Origin: Candidatus Halomonas stercoripullorum
GTDB lineage: Bacteria; Pseudomonadota; Gammaproteobacteria; Pseudomonadales; Halomonadaceae
Length of the DNA: 10,618 nucleotides
Direction of reading: 5' to 3'
Assembly (NCBI GenBank): GCA_019114645.1
Contig: DXFC01000071.1
Coordinates: forward strand, 1 to 10,618
Positions within the stretch are counted from its first letter, which is position 1; every line of letters begins with the position of its first letter. The translations under genes and the position numbers were made by a program. Shown one piece after another: positions 5,940 through 10,618 of the stretch. The notes below the pieces were generated by a model. That model saw nothing but the letters and a program-made list of their open reading frames with translations, was not told the origin of the DNA and ran no database searches.

Positions 5940-6946
5940 CAGCCAACGTTTCTACCCACCCCGATACCCGTACGGCGCCTGCGCCGACACCGCCCCATGC
6001 GGCCGTCGCCGATGATTTTGCCGCACTCAATCGCACCATCATGGAGCGACTGGCTTCACGAATCCCGTTGGTAGAAACCATCGGCCAGTACATTATCGAT
6101 AGCGGCGGCAAGCGGATGCGCCCCCTGCTGGTACTGCTGGCGGCGCGTGCGCTGGACTATCGCGGCGACGCGCACATCACCTTGGCGGCACTGATCGAGT
6201 TCATGCACACCTCTACCTTGCTGCATGATGACGTGGTCGACGAATCCAACATGCGTCGTGGCCGCGCCACCGCCAATGATGCCTGGGGCAACGCTCCCTC
6301 GGTCCTGGTGGGCGACTTCCTCTACTCCCGCTCATTCCAGATGATGGTGGAGATCGGCTCGCTGCCCATCATGGAAGTGCTCTCTGGCGCCACCTGTATC
6401 ATCGCCGAAGGCGAGGTACAACAACTGACCAACGTCGGCAACCCTGACGTCAATGAAGCGACCTACTTCGAAACCATTCAAGGCAAGACCGCCATGCTGT
6501 TCGAGGCGGCCAGCCACACTGGCGCCATTCTGGCCGGTGCCGACCCGCAACAGGAGGCCGCCCTGCAACACTATGGCCGCTACCTGGGTCTGGCCTTCCA
6601 GCTGATTGACGACCTACTGGATTATCAGGGCGACGCCGAAGCCATGGGTAAGAACGTGGGCGACGACCTGGCCGAAGGCAAACCGACCCTGCCGCTGATC
6701 CACGCCATGCGCGAAGGCACACCGGAGCAAGCCAAACTGATTCGCCAGGCCATTCGCCAAGGCGGGCTTGACCACCTCGACGAAGTGCTCGCCATCGTGC
6801 ATGAAACCGGCGCCCTGGAGTACACCCGCGCCCGTGCCGAAGAGATGTCGGCCAAGGCACTTGAGCAGCTTGAGTTCCTGCCGGCCAGCCGCTATCGCGA
6901 CAGCATGGCCGAGCTGGCCCGCCTGGCGGTAGAGCGCCAGAACTGA
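5936..6946 (+). CDS. ispB: All-trans polyprenyl (octaprenyl/nonaprenyl) diphosphate synthase
   Basis: This enzyme extends farnesyl diphosphate with isopentenyl diphosphate to the C40-C45 chain that becomes the ubiquinone side chain. The 336-aa protein shows GGKRMRP (57-63) and the two aspartate-rich Mg-binding motifs: DDVVD (98-102) followed by RRG (107-109), and DDLLD (225-229), with KT (184-185) in between. These define trans-prenyltransferases; the FQLIDDLLDY context and length fit the long-chain IspB group (E. coli: 323). Chain length cannot be read from sequence. The first about 25 residues are proline/alanine-rich and do not resemble E. coli IspB. The ATG is forced: two in-frame TGA codons (5921-5926) lie just before it, and the next ATG would cut conserved sequence. 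There is no evident Shine-Dalgarno sequence. It is divergent from rplU, its common position. Confidence 0.95.
   Translation: MPANVSTHPDTRTAPAPTPPHAAVADDFAALNRTIMERLASRIPLVETIGQYIIDSGGKRMRPLLVLLAARALDYRGDAHITLAALIEFMHTSTLLHDDVVDESNMRRGRATANDAWGNAPSVLVGDFLYSRSFQMMVEIGSLPIMEVLSGATCIIAEGEVQQLTNVGNPDVNEATYFETIQGKTAMLFEAASHTGAILAGADPQQEAALQHYGRYLGLAFQLIDDLLDYQGDAEAMGKNVGDDLAEGKPTLPLIHAMREGTPEQAKLIRQAIRQGGLDHLDEVLAIVHETGALEYTRARAEEMSAKALEQLEFLPASRYRDSMAELARLAVERQN
5986..6000 (+). repeat. 15-base direct repeat, copy 2 (within ispB codons 17-22)
   Basis: Second exact copy of the repeat, inside the poorly conserved proline/alanine-rich N-terminal extension of IspB. An ATG here (5997) is in the +1 frame. 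Confidence 0.85.
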
Positions 6947-6969
6947 AGCCACGCCATGCCACCAGGCCC

Positions 6970-6997
6970 TTGCAAGAAAGGCGGTTTTGAGTATAAT
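6970..6997 (+). promoter_or_regulatory. Promoter of tRNA-Pro
   Basis: TTGCAA (6970-6975, 4 of 6) and a perfect TATAAT (6992-6997) are 16 bases apart, followed by a GC-rich GCCC discriminator of the kind seen in stringently controlled stable-RNA promoters. The tRNA begins 54 bases after the -10, leaving a short leader for RNase processing. ispB ends only 24 bases before the -35. Confidence 0.75.
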
Positions 6998-7051
6998 GCC
7001 CATCCGTTGCTTTCAAGCTAGGCTCAGAAGCAACGACGAAAAAAGCAGTAT

Positions 7052-7128
7052 CGGAGTATAGCTCAGCTTGGTAGAGCGCTGCCTTCGGGAGGCAGAGGTC
7101 GTAGGTTCGAATCCTGCTACTCCGACCA
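7052..7128 (+). tRNA. tRNA-Pro, anticodon CGG
   Basis: A complete 77-base cloverleaf. The acceptor stem CGGAGTA (7052-7058) pairs with TACTCCG (7118-7124). The D loop contains AGCTTGGTA. The anticodon stem CTGCC/GGCAG (7079-7083, 7091-7095) closes loop TTCGGGA with anticodon CGG at 7086-7088, reading codon CCG. The T arm contains GGTTCGAATCC. The CCA end (7126-7128) is encoded. C at position 1 is typical of bacterial tRNA-Pro. It has its own promoter and terminator. Its 3' half marks the junction between conserved genes and the restriction-modification genes, so it is a candidate integration site. Confidence 0.97.
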
Positions 7129-7139
7129 AAAACATAGCA

Positions 7140-7177
7140 AAAACCGCCACTTACGGATTAATCCGTGTGGCGGTTTT
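7140..7177 (+). terminator. Terminator of tRNA-Pro
   Basis: AAAACCGCCAC (7140-7150) pairs with GTGGCGGTTTT (7167-7177). The loop is itself a perfect palindrome, ACGGATTAATCCGT (7153-7166), which extends the stem past a TT bulge. Four T follow the GC core, then GCGTTGT. The symmetry allows use from both sides. Confidence 0.88.
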
Positions 7178-7236
7178 GCGTTGTGCTCTGCTCTAGGTAG
7201 CAAGCAGCTAAGCCTGACATCTGATCAGACTACCCC

Positions 7237-7518
7237 ATGCGACACGACTCAAGATCCCTCGTCCGGACCTTAATCGTGGTTAACCATGATATCGAGCGTG
7301 CACTTCTGGAACTCCTGGGAGGAGCCTACGGCGCCAGTGCAGATGCCTTGATCCGTGACGGCATCCCACTGTCCGCTCTCGACAAGCTCATAGCCGGCCT
7401 CTGGGCCGGATACCCTTCAATAGAGTTGCGCTTGAAGCTCGTGACTGCCCATTCGTCGCCTAAGCCGACTTCAGCCAAAGTGATTAATCATGTTACATAC
7501 CGTAAGCTACTTCGGTAA
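7237..7518 (+). CDS. Small hypothetical protein, 93 aa
   Basis: I do not recognise this ORF. It would encode a soluble basic protein without signal peptide or membrane segment; residues 18-70 look able to form amphipathic helices (NHDIERALLELLGG, ALDKLIAGLW), and the C terminus is basic. There is no Shine-Dalgarno sequence before the ATG. It uses codons rare in its neighbours (AGA, TTA, ATA twice, CTA), so it is either recently acquired or not coding. It lies upstream of hsdR on the same strand with 34 bases between. It could be a small accessory or regulatory protein of the hsd locus, a decayed gene, or chance. The 3' end covers the palindrome TGATTAATCA. Confidence 0.35.
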   Translation: MRHDSRSLVRTLIVVNHDIERALLELLGGAYGASADALIRDGIPLSALDKLIAGLWAGYPSIELRLKLVTAHSSPKPTSAKVINHVTYRKLLR

Positions 7519-7535
7519 TGCTAGTAGAAGCCATC

Positions 7536-7545
7536 ACCTATAGGT
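7536..7545 (+). promoter_or_regulatory. Palindrome containing the hsdR ribosome binding site
   Basis: ACCTATAGGT is a perfect 10-bp palindrome; its AGG (7542-7544) is the only Shine-Dalgarno-like sequence before the hsdR ATG at 7553, eight bases away. It could be a repressor site or dampen translation. Evidence is symmetry only. Confidence 0.3.
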
Positions 7546-7552
7546 AGCTGCT

Positions 7553-9991
7553 ATGGACAAGAAGGCCCTCAGCGAACGGGATATCTGCACCAAGTTCATC
7601 ACCCCAGCGCTTGAGCGTGCCGGTTGGGACATCCAAACCCAGGTGCGCGAAGAGGTGTCCTTCACCGCCGGCCGTATCATCGTACGCGGGCGGATGCATA
7701 TTCGCGGCAAGCGCCGTCGCGCCGACTATCTGCTCAGCTATCAGAAGAATCAGCCCATCGCGGTAATCGAAGCCAAGGATAACAAGCACAGCCTGGGCGA
7801 CGGTATGCAGCAAGCGCTAGCCTACAGCGACGCCTTGGACGTGCCTTTCGTGTTTTCCAGCAACGGTGACGGCTTTCTATTTCACGACCGCACCGGCCTG
7901 GGCAGCCAGACCGAGACTGTCCTCGGCCTTGACGAGTTTCCTTCTCCGGAGATGCTCTGGGAGCGCTACTGCCGCTATAAGGGCATCGGCCCGGTCGAGC
8001 GCCCAATAGTCGAGCAGCCCTACTACGATGACGGCAGTGGTCGCAGCCCGCGTTATTATCAGCGTATCGCCATCAACCGCACCGTGGAGGCAGTGGCTCG
8101 CGGCCAGGACCGCATTCTGTTGGTGATGGCCACCGGCACCGGCAAGACCTTCACCGCTTTCCAGATCATCTGGCGGCTGTGGAAGGCCAAACAGAAGAAA
8201 CGCATTCTCTTCCTCGCCGACCGCAATATCCTGGTCGACCAGACCAAAAACAATGACTTCAAGCCCTTCGGCCAGGCGATGACCAAGGTCACCAACCGAA
8301 CGGTAAACCCGTCCTACGAGATTTACCTGTCGCTGTACCAGGCCGTCACCGGTAGCGAGGACGAGCAGAACATTTACAAACAGTTCTCTCCGGATTTTTT
8401 CGACCTGGTGGTGATCGACGAGTGCCACCGGGGCAGCGCGGCGGTGGATTCCGCCTGGCGCCGGGTGCTCGACTACTTCGCTTCCGCCACCCATATCGGC
8501 CTGACCGCCACGCCCAAGGAGACCAAAGAGGTCTCCAACATCGACTACTTCGGCGAGCCGCTCTACACCTATTCGCTCAGGCAGGGTATTGAGGATGGTT
8601 TCCTGGCTCCCTATAAAGTTATCCGCGTGGATATCGACCGTGACCTGCAGGGCTGGCGTCCCAGCAAAGGGCAGCGCGACAAGCTCGGCCAGGAGATCGA
8701 GGATCGCATCTACAACCAGCGCGACTTTGACAAGCATCTGGTGCTGGAGCAGCGCACCGAGCTGGTGGCGCGCAAGATCACCGAGTTCTTGGAGGGCAGT
8801 GATCCCTACCAGAAAACCATCGTCTTCTGCGAGGACATCGACCACGCCGAGCGCATGCGTCAGGCGCTGGTCAACCTCAACCCCAAACGGGTGGCAGAGA
8901 ACCGTAAATACGTCATGCGCATTACCGGCGACGAGCAGGAAGGCAAGGCCGAACTGGATAACTTCATCAACCCGGAAGAGCGTTACCCGGTGATTGCCAC
9001 CACCAGCAAGCTGATGACCACCGGCGTCGACGCCCAGACCTGCAAGCTGATCGTGCTCGACCAGCGCATCCAGTCGATGACCGAGTTCAAGCAGATCATC
9101 GGCCGCGGCACCCGCATCAACGACGACTACCACAAGCACTGGTTCACCATCCTCGACTTCAAGAAGGCCACCGAGCTGTTCGCCGACCCTGACTTCGATG
9201 GCGACCCGGTCAAGGTTTACCAGCCCAGGCCCGATGATCCCATTACGCCGGATGACGAACTGCCCCCGGGCGAGCTACCCCTGGACCCGCCAGCCGCCGA
9301 TAACGCTGCAGGTATCGAGTCAGGTTGGAACGGCTATGAAGTCGAGCCGGGCACTACCTGGCAGAGTGATGACAGCCTCGCCCTTGGTCCGGTCGGCGGG
9401 CCGCGCGAACCCCGCCGCAAATACGTCGTCAACGACGTGGCAGTGAGCGTGGTGGCCGAGCGAGTGCAGTATCTCGATGCCCAGGGCGATCTGATCACCG
9501 AAAGCCTGCGTGACTACACCCGCAAGAAGCTACAGGAGCAGTTCGCCTCGCTCGACGCTTTTCTGCGCCGCTGGCACGCCGCCGAGCGTAAGCAGGCAAT
9601 TCTCGACGAACTGGCCGAACAGGGCATTTTCTGGGAGGAATTGATTAACGAGCTGGGCAAGAAGCTTGGCGACGAGCCCGACCCCTTTGACGTGATCTGC
9701 CACATCGCCTTCGACCGCCCGCCGCTGACCCGCCGCGAGCGGGCCGAGCAAGTACGCAAGCGCGATATCTTCACCCGCTACGAAGGCCAGGCCCGCTGTG
9801 TGCTGGAATCGCTGCTCGACAAGTATGCTGATGCCGGTATCGAGCCCATCGAAGACCCCAAGGTGCTAACGCTCGCGCCTTTCAGCGCCATCGGCGCACC
9901 TATGGAGCTGGTTCACGCTTTCGGCGGCAAGACAGGCTATACCCGCGCCGTCAACGAACTGGGCGACGCGCTCTACCAGTTCAGCGAGTAA
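7553..9991 (+). CDS. hsdR: Type I restriction enzyme R subunit (HsdR), EcoEI-like
   Basis: HsdR is the ATP-driven translocase and nuclease of a type I restriction-modification complex (R2M2S), cutting DNA that lacks the host methylation. The 812-aa protein is complete. Its N-terminal PD-(D/E)xK nuclease shows D58, then VIEAK with E73 and K75, with a GDGMQQALAYSDAL segment (82-95) behind it. Superfamily 2 helicase motifs follow: Walker A ATGTGKT (193-199), DECH box (289-292), LTATP (317-321), TTGVDAQ (489-495) and QIIGRGTRI (514-522, arginine finger region). A proline/acid-rich linker (about 556-622) joins a C-terminal helical domain of the EcoEI R type, which contacts the methylase. The length fits EcoEI-type (type IB) HsdR rather than the longer EcoKI or EcoR124 forms. 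All catalytic residues are present, so it should be active. A hsdM gene follows after 137 bases. Confidence 0.96.
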   Translation: MDKKALSERDICTKFITPALERAGWDIQTQVREEVSFTAGRIIVRGRMHIRGKRRRADYLLSYQKNQPIAVIEAKDNKHSLGDGMQQALAYSDALDVPFVFSSNGDGFLFHDRTGLGSQTETVLGLDEFPSPEMLWERYCRYKGIGPVERPIVEQPYYDDGSGRSPRYYQRIAINRTVEAVARGQDRILLVMATGTGKTFTAFQIIWRLWKAKQKKRILFLADRNILVDQTKNNDFKPFGQAMTKVTNRTVNPSYEIYLSLYQAVTGSEDEQNIYKQFSPDFFDLVVIDECHRGSAAVDSAWRRVLDYFASATHIGLTATPKETKEVSNIDYFGEPLYTYSLRQGIEDGFLAPYKVIRVDIDRDLQGWRPSKGQRDKLGQEIEDRIYNQRDFDKHLVLEQRTELVARKITEFLEGSDPYQKTIVFCEDIDHAERMRQALVNLNPKRVAENRKYVMRITGDEQEGKAELDNFINPEERYPVIATTSKLMTTGVDAQTCKLIVLDQRIQSMTEFKQIIGRGTRINDDYHKHWFTILDFKKATELFADPDFDGDPVKVYQPRPDDPITPDDELPPGELPLDPPAADNAAGIESGWNGYEVEPGTTWQSDDSLALGPVGGPREPRRKYVVNDVAVSVVAERVQYLDAQGDLITESLRDYTRKKLQEQFASLDAFLRRWHAAERKQAILDELAEQGIFWEELINELGKKLGDEPDPFDVICHIAFDRPPLTRRERAEQVRKRDIFTRYEGQARCVLESLLDKYADAGIEPIEDPKVLTLAPFSAIGAPMELVHAFGGKTGYTRAVNELGDALYQFSE

Positions 9992-10003
9992 GCGGTATCC
10001 TAC

Positions 10004-10033
10004 GGGGTTGTTTACCATTACCAGTACGACCCC
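10004..10033 (+). terminator. Weak hairpin after hsdR
   Basis: GGGGTTG (10004-10010) pairs with CGACCCC (10027-10033), including one G-U pair, around a 16-base loop, followed by TTATTC. It lies 12 bases after the hsdR stop and could partly stop transcription before hsdM. The long loop and poor T-tract make it a weak candidate. Confidence 0.35.
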
Positions 10034-10051
10034 TTATTCAGCCACTACGCC

Positions 10052-10090
10052 TTATCCACAGCCGGTGCCAACCCGACACCTTGTGGATAG
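10052..10090 (+). repeat. Inverted pair of DnaA-box-like 9-mers forming a hairpin
   Basis: TTATCCACA (10052-10060) is the consensus DnaA box, and TGTGGATAG (10082-10090) is the reverse complement of CTATCCACA, a one-mismatch box. Together they form an 8-bp perfect inverted repeat, with an inner GGTG/CACC stem (10064-10067, 10077-10080). It lies upstream of hsdM, ending 38 bases before its ATG. It may be an operator or mRNA structure that sets methylase expression, or a true DnaA-responsive element. Confidence 0.5.
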
Positions 10091-10128
10091 CTGGCATCGT
10101 TTGTGAAACGCAAGGAATCAACACCCCC

Positions 10129-10618
10129 ATGAGCATCTCTTCCACCATCAAATCTATCCAGGACATCATGCGTAAGGACGTTGGTATCGACGGCGACGCC
10201 CAGCGCATTGGTCAGCTCGTCTGGATGCTGTTCCTGAAGATCTTCGATGACCGGGAGCAGGAGTGGGAGATGTTCGATGACGCCTACCGCTCGCCGATCC
10301 CCGAGCCGCTGCGCTGGCGCCACTGGGCCGCCGACCCGGAGGGCATGACCGGCGATGAGCTCAAGAACTTTATCGACAACACCCTGTTCCCGGGCCTGCA
10401 GAACCTGGAGCCGGCCGGTGACGACTACCGGGGCGTGGTTATTCGCAACGTGTTTGTGGATGCCTACAACTACATGAAGTCCGGTCAGCTCATGCGCCAG
10501 GTCATCAACAAGCTGCAGGATGGCATCAACTTCAACAAATCCGCCGAGCGCCACGAGCTGGGCGATATGTACGAGCAAATCCTCAAAGACCTGCAAAGCG
10601 CCGGCAACGCCGGCGAGT
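10129..10618 (+). CDS. hsdM: Type I restriction-modification M subunit (HsdM), N-terminal part
   Basis: HsdM is the adenine-N6 methyltransferase of the type I system; two copies with one HsdS protect host DNA. The frame opens with MSISSTIKSIQDIMRKDVGI and runs without stop to the window end, giving 163 codons. This is the helical HsdM N-terminal domain: GDAQRIGQLVWMLFLKIFDDREQEWE, then the predicted helices around QLMRQVINKLQDGINFNKSAERHELGDMYEQIL. That last segment normally leads into the methyltransferase core. The AdoMet-binding and NPPF/NPPY motifs are beyond the window. An AAGGA lies 12 bases before the ATG, a long spacing. The 137-base gap after hsdR suggests separate expression, which would let methylation precede restriction. 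Confidence 0.93.
   Translation, partial: MSISSTIKSIQDIMRKDVGIDGDAQRIGQLVWMLFLKIFDDREQEWEMFDDAYRSPIPEPLRWRHWAADPEGMTGDELKNFIDNTLFPGLQNLEPAGDDYRGVVIRNVFVDAYNYMKSGQLMRQVINKLQDGINFNKSAERHELGDMYEQILKDLQSAGNAGE

Larger units (their letters stand above)
7178..7552. other. Junction region between tRNA-Pro and hsdR
   Basis: This 375-base stretch holds one small doubtful ORF (7237-7518) and three perfect 10-bp palindromes: TCTGATCAGA (7220-7229), TGATTAATCA (7481-7490) and ACCTATAGGT (7536-7545). The last contains the AGG (7542-7544) that serves as the hsdR ribosome binding site. I find no clear promoter for hsdR, no integrase remnant and no second copy of the tRNA 3' end. Confidence 0.6.

Noticed and set aside
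7877..9139. Long open frame (420 codons) antisense to hsdR
   Set aside because: Codon shadow of the helicase region; the sense strand carries all HsdR motifs, and the antisense product resembles no family.
10045..10596. Open frame of 183 codons antisense to hsdM
   Set aside because: The plus strand here encodes the HsdM N-terminal domain; the antisense frame is a GC-rich shadow.
1..10618. CRISPR array or insertion sequence
   Set aside because: No regularly spaced repeats, no transposase-like frame and no terminal inverted repeats with target duplications were seen.

Overview
The window looks like a chromosomal segment of a high-GC gammaproteobacterium. The conserved order rplU-rpmA-obg-proB, then rpsT-murJ-ribF, and the protein sequences recall the Halomonadaceae/Pseudomonas side of the class. 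This placement comes from recalled synteny and motifs, not from a database search.

Left and central part (1 to about 5800, all on the minus strand): reading in the direction of transcription, a promoter drives rplU (L21) and rpmA (L27), followed by a strong hairpin, then obg (ribosome-associated GTPase) and proB (glutamate 5-kinase). After a structured leader comes rpsT (S20), which ends in a textbook bidirectional terminator. Beyond it lie murJ (lipid II flippase) and ribF (flavin kinase/FAD synthetase, cut by the window edge). ribF has a good sigma70-type promoter of its own. These are housekeeping functions: ribosome building, proline synthesis, cell wall and cofactors.

Middle (about 5800 to 7180, plus strand): divergent from rplU is ispB, the long-chain polyprenyl diphosphate synthase for the ubiquinone side chain. 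It has no visible Shine-Dalgarno sequence, and a 15-base direct repeat covers its start codon. A tRNA-Pro(CGG) gene follows with its own promoter and a strong hairpin terminator.

Right part (7180 to end, plus strand): directly behind the tRNA the conserved block stops and accessory DNA begins. It holds a small unrecognised ORF in a stretch with three perfect 10-bp palindromes, then hsdR (812 aa, restriction and translocation subunit of a type I restriction-modification system, EcoEI-like by length and architecture), then a 137-base gap with two hairpins, one of which is an inverted pair of DnaA-box-like sequences, and then the first 163 codons of hsdM. hsdS and the far end of the presumed island lie outside the window. 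I found no wholly new system. The points most worth a second look are the tRNA-Pro/hsd junction, the inverted DnaA-box-like pair between hsdR and hsdM, and the palindrome-rich hsdR upstream region.
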